64,000 nt of DNA from Halichoerus grypus. Taxonomy: Eukaryota > Chordata > Mammalia > Carnivora > Phocidae. Shown here one piece after another: positions 31,516 to 41,612 of this stretch. Positions within the stretch are counted from its first letter, which is position 1, and each line of letters begins with the position of its first letter. The position numbers were made by a program, and so were the translations under genes. The notes below the pieces were generated by a model. The model ran no database searches and had not been told where the DNA came from. It saw only the letters and a list, made by a program, of their open reading frames with translations. Location: positions 32,703,930-32,767,929 of the forward strand of contig NC_135726.1 in assembly GCF_964656455.1 (NCBI RefSeq), read 5' to 3'.

Positions 31516-32119
31516 TAGGAGATACCATCATGTTGGTATTGTAGATTTGCTCCACTGCAACAGCCATCATTCGATAGAATGGGTGCACCAGAATCTATTT
31601 ACAATTCTCTGTTGATGGACATTTAGTTGTTTCTAGTTTTTGCTGTTACAAACAATGAAGCAAGGAGCTTTCGAATTTATAAATCTTTGTGTTTCTTAGG
31701 CTAGATTCCTAGAAGTGGACTTGTTAGGTCGAAGTGTAGTCACTTGAAAATTTGATAGATATTTGCTCATCGCCCTCCACAAAGGGTGTACCGACGTACC
31801 CTTCTGCAGTGCGCAAGTGCGGGTCTCTCCTAACTCTTACCCACGTGCTGATGTGTTCTCTTTTTTCTCATCCTCTTCCTCCTCCTCCTCCTCCCTCTTC
31901 TTTTTCCTCCTTCTTCTTCCCCCTTTCTCTTTTTGCCAATCTGACAGGCAAGAAAGAGCTCGCCTTTTAATTTGTATTTCCCTGATTACTAGCTGGATTG
32001 ACCATTTTCCTTATGTTTATGGACTATTTTTATTTATTCTTCAGGAAGGGGCACTGCTGCACTGAATGTGGAGCTTGAGGGTTTGGGCATTTCTTTCCCT
32101 CAACTAGTTCTTTAGTCGT

Positions 32120-32645
32120 GTTTTTTCTTCCTTCCAATCATCTTTCTATCCATCTATCCATCCATCATCTGTTCATCATCTACCCATCCATCATTTATCC
32201 ATCTATCTATCCATCATCTATCCACTCATCCATTATCCATCCATCATCTATCCATCATCCATCTATCCATCATCCATCCATCACACATCCATCATCAATC
32301 CATCACCCGTCCATCATCCATCCATCCATCTATCCATCCATCCATCACCCATCCACCCATCCATCCATCCATCACCCATCCACCCATCCATCCATCACCC
32401 ATCCACCCATCACCCATCCACCCATCCATTCATCCATCCATCTCCCATCTATTACCCATCCATCATCCATCTATCCATCCATCATCCACCCATCATCCAT
32501 CCATCTGTCCATCATCCATCTATCCATTTATCATCCATCTATCATCCATTCATCATCATCCATCCATCATCCATTTATCCATCCATCATCCATTCATTAT
32601 CCACCCAACCATCCATACATCCATCTGTCATCCATCCTTCCCCTC
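32120..32645. repeat. CATC/ATCC tetranucleotide array, about 520 bp
   Basis: Degenerate CATC units with CACC, CATT and TATC variants. The open frame across it (His/Pro/Ser/Ile-rich) is a repeat artefact. Its length and interruptions suggest an old, large locus. Confidence 0.95.
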
Positions 32646-32669
32646 CCTTCCCTTCCATCTAAATCTTGA

Positions 32670-33047
32670 GTATTTTATCCAGGTGAGACTCTTAGCCTGT
32701 GTTCCAAGGTGGATGCAGAGATGAACCAAAAGGAAGACATGCCCTCAGGTAATTCACAGTCTAGAGAGAATATAAGACCCTAACCACAGGGCCGGATAGG
32801 GCAGCCCAAGGTGGAGGTACAGGATGAGGACTGAGAGAGGTTGGAGGGGTTCCTTTTTTTTTTTTAAGTAATCTCTACACCCAGTGTGGGGCTCAAACTC
32901 ATGACCCTGAGATGAGAGTCACATGCTGTATTGACTGAGCCAGCCAGGAGACCCTGGAGGGATTCCTTTTGATGGAGGGACTCAAGCAAGATCTGGCAGA
33001 GGGGTAGTGTTTGATTTGAACCCAGAAGGATGGAAAGACAACACCAA
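32670..33047. repeat. L2-like remnant split by a SINE
   Basis: GGTAATTCACAGTCTAGAG and TTGATTTGAACCCAGAAGG fit old L2 sequence around the SINE at 32857-32954. Diverged, moderate certainty. Confidence 0.5.
32857..32954 (-). mobile_element. Short older Can-SINE
   Basis: Minus-strand body-less element (AAGTAATCTCTACACCCAGTG, TTGACTGAGCCAGCCAGG). Flanked by GGAGGGGTTCCTTTT and GGAGGGATTCCTTTT. Confidence 0.9.
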
Positions 33048-33140
33048 GAGCAGCTAACATTTAATGAACACAACTTGTATGCAGGCCCTGGGCAAGGCAC
33101 TTTACAAGCAGTATCTCATTTAACCTGGACACTCATTTCT
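33048..33140 (-). repeat. MIR
   Basis: AGCTAACATTTAATGAACAC, GGCAAGGCACTTTACAAGC and TATCTCATTTAACC: antisense MIR 3' part. Confidence 0.75.
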
Positions 33141-33774
33141 GACCATTCACGTGGGGGCCTCAGGCTTTCTTGTTCATGAGCAATAATGGATCTTAGAGAA
33201 TCCTCAGCTGAGCTTCCCTTCTGATGTGAATGATCAGATTTTCCCAGAGAGGGCAAGTCAGATGTCCAAGGTCATATGATGACCTTGTGGCAGACTTGCA
33301 CCTGAGGGCAGGGCAAAGCGGGGGTGGATCTTGCTGTCGCCACTGTTCCAGGGCCTGCCTTGGGAACAACATGGGACACCCAAGCTTCTGGGGTGTGGGG
33401 GGGATTCTTAAGTGTACCTGGGCTCCCACCTTATCCCACCCACATCCTCACCGTGTTGTTGGTAAGCTTCAGCTTCATTTTCTGCAAAATTGGGACTCCA
33501 CTCCCTGGAGAGGTGTGAAGGTGAAATCTCAGGAGCAGTGAGGAAAGGCTTTGTCAAACAGAAATGGCCATCTGGAGGGTTCGAGTGGGAGTCATACTTG
33601 GGGCAGCCTAACTTTGCCATTCTTTCTCTCTCGCCTGTACAATTGAGCTGGAGAAAATGGGTGGGAAAAAAATCTAGCTTTTAATTTGTCACCTCCTGGA
33701 GTGACCCTACCCTCTGGGAGTTGCCAGATTGTGAATGAGCCTTCTCCAGCCCTCATGTCCTCTCCATCCCACCA
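33141..33774. other. Gene-free intron
   Basis: Unique sequence, possibly with further MIR traces near 33245-33310. No exon or motif cluster seen. Confidence 0.5.
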
Positions 33775-33785
33775 AGGACAGTTGC

Positions 33786-33787
<2 letters not shown>

Positions 33788-33859
<72 letters not shown>

Positions 33860-33861
33860 TC

Positions 33862-33898
<37 letters not shown>

Positions 33899-33950
33899 TT
33901 TCTTTCTTTCTTTCTTCTCCTTCCTTCCTTCCTTTCTCTCTTTCTCTTTC
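33788..33950. repeat. CTTT microsatellite
   Basis: About 40 CTTT units with a few interruptions (TCTCTTTCTC and CCTT). Confidence 0.95.
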
Positions 33951-33973
33951 ATAAGATTTTATTTATTTATTTA

Positions 33974-33982
<9 letters not shown>

Positions 33983-34013
<31 letters not shown>
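33983..34013. repeat. GA dinucleotide repeat inside a SINE
   Basis: About 15 GA units, an expansion of the GAGAGAG stretch normal to Can-SINE bodies. Confidence 0.92.
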
Positions 34014-34014
<1 letters not shown>

Positions 34015-34227
34015 GTGCGTGCACGCGCTGTGGGGAGGGCATGAGCGGGGGGAGGGGCAGAAACAGGCTCCCCGCTGAGCAGGGAGCCTGATGCGGGCTC
34101 CATCCCAGGACCCTGGGATCATGACCTGAGCCACTCAGGCACTTCCAGGACAGTTGCTTTTCTTAAGGGACACACTGGCCAGGCACAGGAAAGGTGACTG
34201 TGTGGGAGGCATATGCCTCTGAATGGT

Positions 34228-34280
34228 TGTACGTGTGTGTGTGTGTGTGTATGAGTGTGTGTGTGTGTGCGTGTGTACTA
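34228..34280. repeat. TG dinucleotide repeat
   Basis: GTGTGTGTGTGTGT with TATGAG and GCG interruptions. Confidence 0.9.
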
Positions 34281-34526
34281 GCTTGGGTTTTCTATGTAGG
34301 TACATGGATGTACGTGTGTGCCAGCCTCCCAAGGGAAGAGATTCTTGTCATTGCTTGCATGGTCCAGACTATCAGTACAGGGGCAGAGAAAATACACCTG
34401 GCTGGTAGACTTTATTCATGAATTTACTTTATATCCATTCATTCAGATCTTTTTGGAGCACCTACTATGTGCCAAGCACCATGCTTGACTTGATGCCACC
34501 AAACGAAAGCAGCAAGTCCTTTTTTC

Positions 34527-34603
34527 TTTCTTAAGATTCATTTTACCATTTTCCTTCTTAAGATTCATTTTGCCATTTTCTTTCTTAAGATTCATTTTGC
34601 CAT
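34527..34603. repeat. 27-bp tandem repeat, about three copies
   Basis: TTAAGATTCATTTTGCCATT recurs with period 27 at 34531, 34558 and 34585. Because 27 is a multiple of three, the minus strand reads a repeated peptide, but there is no sign of a gene. Confidence 0.9.
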
Positions 34604-35859
34604 GTAAAGTCATGGTTTTGAGGGTGAGAAGTGAGCTTACATTGATGTTTCCCAAAATGTATTCCAGGATTTTGTTGATGTTCTACCAAAAGAATAAAAA
34701 AAATGTTTTCTGTGGCCAGACACGTTTGGCAAACACTGCATTAAACAGTTAAAAGTTTTAGAAATTTTCAGGGCTTCTCAGAGCCTTTAAAATGCTAATG
34801 TGGGACTCTCAGAGATGTTAATAGTTTCTGGTTTCCAAACTTATTCGATCACTAGTCATGGAATCCTCTTGTCTGGGTACAGTGTGGGTTTCTAGGCTTT
34901 TAAGGGGCTACTATCGTTATCTGTTCATTCATTCATTCACTTACTCATCTCAGACATGTTTATTCAGTACGTACTGTGTGTCAGGCTGTTCAAGGTGCTG
35001 AAGCCACAACAGTGAACAGGTGAAAGTTTATTCTAGTGGGGGTGAGGTGCCATCTACAAGTACACAGGTCAGTAACATAATTTCTGGGAAACAGCATATC
35101 CTGGGATAGGCAGGGCAGGGAGGGGTGGAGGAGGCTGTCCAGACAGGGCCATCTGGGAAGTGACACTTGAGCCCAGGGTGATGGGGGGGGCATGAGGGGA
35201 CCTGGGGGCTGGAAGCCTTTGTGTTTGGTACTTTGAAGGGGTTGGGGCATGTGGGAGGTGGGGGTCCTTCTCTGGGTCTCTTGATTCCACGTTGGGAGGA
35301 CCCACCACTGGCCCAGCCTTCTTTGTTTTTCATGGCAGAGTCCAGGCCTCGGAGATAGGCTTCCCTGGGTGGCCAGAGGGTTTGATGGGGCAAAGGAGGC
35401 TTCTGGATCCCAGTCTTGAGCTAGGACCTTCAGTGTCACTCTCCCCCGTCCCTCCCCAAACCATGCAGTCCTATCTCACTGTTAGCTTGTGCCAGTCAGC
35501 ATGGAGGGCCCAGGGATGGTCCCTCCCTGGGCAGCCGGCTGAGCAGGCTGTGAGCACCGCGCGGCAGAGCCCCTGCCTGTGTCGGTCACTGTCACGTCCC
35601 CAGTGCCTGGCACTGGACCCACATTCCGCCCCCCCCCCCCCCCCCCCCCGGCATCTGACAGATGGGAAAATGAGGCCAGGAGACTCCCACAACCCATTCC
35701 CTCAGAGGCCCAGCCCAGAATCCAACCCTTTTCCAAGCCAGGGCTGTGGCCCGAGGCTAGTGGGATGGGGGAGAGCAGAGATTTCCTGGAGCAGAGGTGG
35801 GATTTGGGGGCCCCTAGGGCCCTCCTGGGGTCAGTCTGCAGAGCTGCCGCGGGTGATCT
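34604..35859. other. Gene-free intron with L2 remnant and a C22 run
   Basis: An L2-type remnant at about 34920-35130 (TTCATTCATTCATTC, GTACGTACTGTGTGTCAGG). A run of 22 C at 35629-35650. The rest is unique and GC-moderate. Confidence 0.55.
35629..35650. repeat. C22 homopolymer
   Basis: Twenty-two consecutive C between ACATTCCG and GGCATCTG. Length should be treated as uncertain because such runs are hard to sequence. Confidence 0.85.
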
Positions 35860-36525
35860 GGGTCCCGGGAGCAGGGATGAGGAAGGGCAAGGGGAAGCGG
35901 TGGGGGAGGGAGAGGAGGTCCGGGCCGAGGTGGGTGGAGGGGGAGGAGATGGGGCGGGGCCTGGGGGCGGGGCCTGGGCGGGGCCGGCGGGCCGAGCCGG
36001 GCGCTTGGGAACGCGGCCCCTCCCGGCCCGGCTCTGTCTCCCACCCCCCCGCGGGAGCGGCCCCGGGACCCCTTTGAGGCGGCCGTCCTGGGAACGCGTC
36101 GGGCCGGCCCCCGCCCGGGAGGGCTCCATGGCTGCGGCGCAATAACTCAGGCCCAGGTTTGGGCACAAAGCGGCCGCGGCGGGGGACCGGCTGGGAAGGC
36201 GCGGGCTGCGGCGCTCGCTCGCGCTGCCCCGAGGGGGGCCTCGGCTTGTTCTGCACCGCGGGCCGCCCCCGCCCCTCCGAGTCTGGGGCCGGCCGGGCCC
36301 AGCCGGCGCCCCCAGGACTCCTGAGTCCCAGGCCCGGGGCGGGGGCGGCGGGCGGGCGGGCGGCGGCGGCGGCGCCTAGCCCACAGCTGGCGGCCGGCCC
36401 GTGGGTGGGCTGCTGGGCTCCGCTGGCCAGATGTGCCCCCGGGGGGCCCTCTGGGGACTGGCGCACTGATTGGCCCTCAGCTCTGGGGCGGGGCCCGCGG
36501 AGGGTAGTTGACCGTTTGGGCCATC
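35860..36525. promoter_or_regulatory. Intragenic CpG island with tandem GC boxes
   Basis: About 660 bases of dense CpG in intron 1, with three GGGGCGGGGC/GGGCGGGG boxes within 35951-35985 and no TATA. This architecture resembles a promoter and could drive an alternative ZNF423 transcript or a non-coding RNA. A short ATG frame at 36128 stops after four further codons. ZNF423 is known to have alternative N-termini; the known MHKKR first exon was not found here. Confidence 0.6.
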
Positions 36526-36564
36526 CCTCAGTGCATAATAATAAAAAAATAAGTGTCATTGATG

Positions 36565-36735
36565 GCTTTTGAGCACTTCACACTCGTTTAATTCATTTGC
36601 GCGCCCCAGCAGTCCTCTGAGGTAGGTACTGCGATTATCCCGTTTCACAGAGGAGGAAATTGAGGCATAAGGGGGGGGCAAATTAAATGGCCCAATGTCC
36701 CGCAGCTAGGACTAGACAGGATTGGAACGCAGGTC
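36565..36735 (-). repeat. MIR
   Basis: TTTCACAGAGGAGGAAATTGAGGC and GATTGGAACGCAGGTC: antisense MIR adjoining the intragenic CpG island. Confidence 0.8.
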
Positions 36736-38189
36736 CTCCGGCGACACGGCGCCCAGGCGCGCGTGTAAGGGGTATAGGGGCGCCGGAGTGCAATTTCGAG
36801 TGCACTTATGTTCAAAAAATTACAGACAGAAGATTGGCAAACGGATGTGAGTAATGATTCTTGTGTTTTTTGCCACTTTCAAATTCTCTCATTCACTGAC
36901 TAGCTGGGTCCTTTCTGACTTCATTCCTTTCTGATTCTGTGCTAGGTCTTACGCTGTGGCTGCGTGCGCAGTGGTGGGTGAAAGGAGCTGGGTCCCTGCC
37001 TTCAGGGAGCTTACAGTTTAGTTGGGGGCAGGGGGAGCGAGAATGACAATAAAGTGTGAAGATAGACACCATTAGGTCATTTTTCATGGCGAGACTGCTA
37101 TGGCTTGTCAGCCTTGGGCAGTGTTGTCCTTGTGGGGGGCATTTCAGAGGTGGCCAAGTGTTAGCTGGCCTGGAGGATGAGAGGGAACTGCAGAGGGAGG
37201 TGGCTGGTGCCCTTTGGCTCTGAACTCATGCCCAGGGATGCCACCCCCTTGCCTTGGGCTCGGCCCTGTGCGGGGAGGAGGGAGAAGGAAAGGCCATGCT
37301 CCCAGTCCATGAGGACCTGCGGGGACAGAATCAGGGGGAATTTAGCGGATGTGTGCCTGGAGGGGCGGGGACAAGTGCAGTGGGCTTTTCTGGAAGAAGG
37401 AGGCAGGAGAGGGTAGTGAAGGAGGTTGTTGGGCTTGGGGTGGTCTGCTGGTCCCTTCTAGAAGAGTCCCCAGGATGGGCCCCCGTAACTGGAGCATGAA
37501 TACTCCCAACGTTTGCATGACCTCTGAGCGTCGCATGGTTCCAGAGGTTCTCACAGGCACCTCCAAGTACCCAGGCAGTAGGTTGGAGGGGATCCTTCCT
37601 CATTTCCCAGGTGAGAAAGGGAGGTCCAGACTCATAGCCTTGCCCTGACTCACACATCCCTTGTCCAGCTGTCAGGCAGGCTGCTCATTTCCAAGGTCAC
37701 AGGGGGCCTAACCCCCAGGCCCTGGCTCACCAGGGCCTGGGGCCCACTCTGCGCCCTGTTAGGGTTGGAGGTGGAAGGGAATGTGGACGTCAATTACTGT
37801 CACCTAAGTGTCCAAGCTGCCTCCGTTCCCAGCACCTCCAGCCAGGACTGTGAGAACACGGTTGTCTCTACGGCCTGCTCCATCCACAGTTCAGTCTGAA
37901 CTGGGTGTCTGAATGGCCTTTATTCTGAATTCTCTGTCTTCATTGCCACAACCCACCCATTGCGTGGGCTCTCCGGGGCCGTGCGAGGCCTGTCATGAGT
38001 TCTGAGTTTGAGCACGGTTCCCCATTCAGACATATGGGGTGGGGCTGGGCCTGTCCACCGCAGACGTCTCTGTGCATCGTGTCTTGCCTTCGTTTTGTTA
38101 GGAGAGTTCCAAGTTTGCTTTTCTCTCTGGAGACGGTGTGGCTTGGGCCCCAGAGGCAGTGAGAAAGGATAAGGGCATGCATTGATAAT
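36736..38189. other. Gene-free intron with L2 remnant
   Basis: L2-type remnant at about 36930-37070 (GGGAGCTTACAGTTTAGTTG). Otherwise unique sequence with no exon recognised. Confidence 0.5.
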
Positions 38190-38360
38190 TTTTACTGAGC
38201 TGTGTGCCCCGTGCATGCTGAATGCTTTCTACACAATTTCTCAGGAATCCCCTCAACAGCCCTCTGAAATCGGTACCATTATGGTTGCCATCCTGCAGGT
38301 GAGGAAACTCCGAGTGTCAACCTGAGATCCAAAGTCACATGTCACAGCTGGGCTGCCTGA
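38190..38360 (-). repeat. MIR
   Basis: GGTACCATTATGGTTGCC, CAGGTGAGGAAACTCCG and AAAGTCACATGTCACAGC. Confidence 0.7.
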
Positions 38361-40534
38361 CACCGTGGTGCCTGCCTGAGTCACTCCCTGGGCCACCTTC
38401 TCCATTCCTGGTGAATGAGCAGGCCTCCCTTCCCCCAGGAGCCCACGCTGGGCTGGGAAACAGACCCATAAACAGTTATGAACTCTGAGGTTGGTAACAC
38501 CATGTTCCCCCTGAGGACCCAACTGGTGGCCAAGTTCACACCCCCTTACCCTCCCCCCTTCCTGCCTGCCTGGGCCTGCTCCTAAAGTTCACTTGGGCAA
38601 GAAGCAGCTTGGACAGGTGGGGGGTGGGAGGATGAGGGACATTTGGGGTGGGCAGGGGACAGGACTGTACTTGCTTCCCCGTTTCTTGGGAACTGCACAC
38701 CCAGCCAGGCCCACCCCCCTGTTCTGCTAGGTTGGAAGGGGAGGTGCTTGCTTGCTGCATTTAGGTGGGGAGTCCTCCCTTCTGCTGTGCCCCTACCCCT
38801 AGCCAGGCCCCAAGAGTCCAGCTGGCTCAGCCCAGGAATCTTGGATGTGCTGGTTGGGGGTGGGTGGCCTTGCTGAGGGACTCAAAGATTTAAAGGGCCC
38901 TATCCTCTGGGCCTCTCTGTTTCCACTCACACGGCCCTTTGGGCCCAAGGCCTGGCCTCTGAGCCTGCAGCTTCATCCCCCTCAACATTTCCCCCTGAGC
39001 TTGAGTTTGAACCCAGGGGTGCATACCTCTCCTGGGGCAGGTTTCCAGGCTGCCCCTTACCCGGTGCCCATCCTGGCTGAGAGGCCTGGGAGCAGCAGCT
39101 CCTCCCACCCCCCCTTCAGATCCCCCTCCCTGGGCACCGACCCTCTGCATTCCCTGCCCTCCACCCCCTCCTGCGCCCGCTTCCTGGAACCCAGGGACCC
39201 TGGAGGTTTCTGGACCATATCGAGTTGCCTGGGTGGTTGTTTCCTTTTTTTTTTTTGGGCCATGCAGGGTGGGGGAGCTGGGAGAGAAGGGAGAGAAGCC
39301 GATAATTGGGCCAGGGCCAGCCAGGGGTGGAGGCTGACTGCCAGTCCACGTCTCCGTGGGCTGAACTGTGGCCCCCAGCCCCTACCCTTGAGGAGTCTGG
39401 GGCCTGGCTTTCCCCTCCTGGCAGGGGAACAGCCTAGTTTGGCATTTCCTGCCTCTTTTCCTTTCATTTCACACCAGGTTCCCCAAGGACACCCCTAGGG
39501 GGACATGGGGCTCACTCTCTTCTCCCTGCTGACCGGGGTCTGACTTGGCCTGGCATTGCCACAGTTCTGCTGAGCTTGGGGCCAGGATGGGGTCAGCTAG
39601 ATGGCTTCTCCCCACCGTCCTCGGACCACACCTCCTGGTTTGAGCCCACCTCCAGGTCTGAGCCAGAGGGCCAAAGCTGACTGAGAGTTCCTCACAGACC
39701 CTTGGTGGGGTGGGGGAGGGCTGTTGGGTGTGTGGCTCTGGAAGAGGCTGAGGTGTTGGGGGAAATGGAGCCCCCAAGGCCAGGGGTGGGAGAAAGAGAA
39801 GGACCGACCCTCTAGGGGCAGGAGCCAGGGCGAAGGTCCCCCTACAGTTGATTCTGAGGTGATTTTGAGAACCCCCAAGTCCACGGCAGCCTCTGCACTT
39901 CTCTGCCCTGGCCCCCCAAGGCCCACTGCACACATGGTTTTGCTTTGCCGTGCATCCTCCCCCGGTCCCCTCCCTCTGGGTGCCTTCTGAGCTCCTCGGG
40001 CCCCTCCCCCAGGCCTCCTGGGCCCCCTCCTTCCTCCTTGACCCACTTTAGTCCCCTGTTGCTGGGGGAGGGGAGTGCGCAGCCAGCGGCTCTGGTCCTG
40101 GCTGCCTCCCCCAGCATCCCTTGGGGCGGGCTCTGGATGGAGCCAGCAGGCTGAGCCGGCCCGGCCCCAGGGACTGGCACACGGCGTGCTCCGAGTGGCA
40201 GCCTCCCTGCCCCCTCCATGGACAGACCGTTCTGGACAGCTGCCCCTGCCTGGGCCCCTGGGAGGCCCTGCCAGGGCCAGGCTCCGGTTTCCCCCAGCCC
40301 CAGGGAGCTTCGGCTCCAGAGGTCCCTCCTACCACCGCTGCCTCCAGCCTCCTTGCCGAGTGCTCTTCCCAGAGGGGCCTCTGCAAGGCCAAGCCCTAGC
40401 CTCCACCCATTCTTCCCCTAAATCTGCTGGAGGGCCTGGAGCTGGGGTCCAGTTCTGAGCCTGTAGTTAAATCTGGGTGGCTGAGGGAAACCCGGCAACC
40501 CTCTCTGGGCACTGAGGGATTTGGGCCTGACACC
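38361..40534. other. Gene-free GC-moderate intron
   Basis: C/T-rich unique sequence without repeats or CpG islands. Open frames here are compositional. Contains the Roaz-like site at 39009. Confidence 0.5.
39009..39022. promoter_or_regulatory. Near-match to the ZNF423/Roaz inverted-repeat site
   Basis: GAACCCAGGGGTGC differs at two of 14 positions from the inverted repeat GCACCCAAGGGTGC that I recall as the Roaz binding site. This would permit autoregulation from intron 1. Single-site match, low certainty. Confidence 0.3.
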
Positions 40535-40745
40535 TGCCCTTTATCGAGCACTTACTAAGTTTCTGGGACTCGGCTAAGCATGTTACGTGGATGATCTCAC
40601 TGTATTACACAACAGCGTGGTGAGGCATGCTTTCCAAATCCCGATTTGAAAGAGAAGGCAACTGAGGCACAGAAAGGGAAAGTAACTTGTTTGAAGTCAC
40701 ACGGGCTCCACGTGGTGGAACCACAGGGCTTGGAGCCCAAGCAAG
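40535..40745 (-). repeat. MIR
   Basis: Near full-length antisense MIR: TTATCGAGCACTTACTAAG, AGGCAACTGAGGCACAG, AGTAACTTGTTTGAAGTCAC. Confidence 0.85.
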
Positions 40746-41359
40746 CCCGATGACATGAGTTTTTCTTTGCTCTAACATTCTAGAATCCCTCCTGACACTG
40801 GGGCTGTTTACTGCTCTGGGGTTCCTGCATGGCCCTCTCAGGACTTGAGCTCCTCCCCCCAGGGATCCCGCCTGAGTCCCAGTCACTCTGCCCTGCTCTG
40901 GTGTTGCCTGGGCCCCCGAGCCTGCCCCCTGACCTGCAGCAGGCTTCGGGAAGTCAAGGCCCCATCCTGAGCCCTAGTCCTGTGGTCCAGGGCCTGGCCA
41001 CAGGCGTGAGCAGCGCTCCCAGTACAGGATGTGTCCTGGCTTCCAGTGCTGTCGCCTGTAGGAGCCACGGGTCAGTGGGGACGGTCTGTGCACCCTCCCG
41101 GCCAGCCCTGCTGAACCGCACATTCTCTCCCTCCTCCCTTCCCACAACCCCGCCAAAAAGACAACTGCAAAAAATGGGGTGGGTAGACCCTGAGGGGGCT
41201 GTTCGAATTTGGGAGCCTCATCTCTGCCTCATTCTCTGGCTTTTCCTCCTCTGAGTCTCGACATCTGCCCGTCCCCTGGGAACCTTTTCATTTCACCATC
41301 ATTGTTTTGCTGAATAAAGGAGGGGTGGGAGGTGGCCGGGGGGGGGGGGGGGCTCAGGG

Positions 41360-41580
41360 AGCCAAGTCAGAGCATCTTTTCTTATTTGCTTAATTTCCTC
41401 ACTCAAATGTATCTTGTGATTAAACATTTTCTTAGCTGCTTGGTCAGGGCCCGGCCGAATTTCTTTTCATAAACACTGGCAAGTGAATTTAACTGCCCTG
41501 TTTGTATTAGCTGGAGGTTTCATTTGCATAGCGATTGTTCTTATGAAACAAAATAATCACTTGCAGTTTTGAAACTGTGA
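41360..41580. promoter_or_regulatory. Candidate conserved intronic element
   Basis: AT-rich, repeat-free block between GC-rich flanks with GATTAAAC, an octamer ATTTGCAT, a SOX-like ATTGTT and ATAATCAC homeodomain-type sites. Conservation untested. Confidence 0.4.
41517..41538. promoter_or_regulatory. Octamer plus SOX-like site
   Basis: ATTTGCAT (octamer) is followed four bases later by ATTGTT (SOX-type half-site). The spacing differs from the canonical OCT4:SOX2 composite, so joint binding is conjectural. It lies in the AT-rich block 41360-41580. Confidence 0.35.
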
Positions 41581-41602
41581 ATACCAGGGTCTGGAGCCGG
41601 GG

Positions 41603-41612
41603 GCGCATGCGC
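41603..41612. promoter_or_regulatory. NRF1 palindrome
   Basis: GCGCATGCGC, the NRF1 core, lies in a CpG-containing stretch immediately right of an AT-rich candidate conserved element. NRF1 sites mark unmethylated promoters, so a minor start site nearby is possible. Confidence 0.5.

Larger units (their letters stand above)
30940..32080 (-). mobile_element. Old L1-family remnant interrupted by MER5A
   Basis: Antisense matches to an ancient L1/HAL1 3' region in two pieces, about 31000-31135 (CATACATAATTTTACCCC) and about 31516-32080 (CTTAGGCTAGATTCCTAG, TTTGATAGATATTTGCTC, GCCAATCTGACAGGCAAG). A C/T-rich run lies at 31860-31930. Confidence 0.6.
33788..34146 (-). mobile_element. Can-SINE whose tail has grown into a CTTT microsatellite
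   Basis: Minus-strand SINE (33950-34146). Left of its body a CTTT array fills 33788-33950. The direct repeat AGGACAGTTGCC/TTTTCT lies outside both (33775 and 34147), so the array is inside the insertion and is the expanded tail. Confidence 0.9.

Noticed and set aside
32120..32645. Regular short repeats resembling an array of spacers
   Set aside because: Simple tetranucleotide repeat in a mammalian genome; there are no unique spacers, so it is not CRISPR.
32118..32669. 183-codon His/Pro/Ser/Ile-rich open frame
   Set aside because: Direct translation of the CATC array.
33686..34078. Open frame rich in Phe/Leu/Ser
   Set aside because: Direct translation of the CTTT microsatellite and SINE.
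37920..38216. Possible exon in minus-strand open frame
   Set aside because: No splice sites in a sensible arrangement, no recognised protein, and a mixed composition typical of chance frames.
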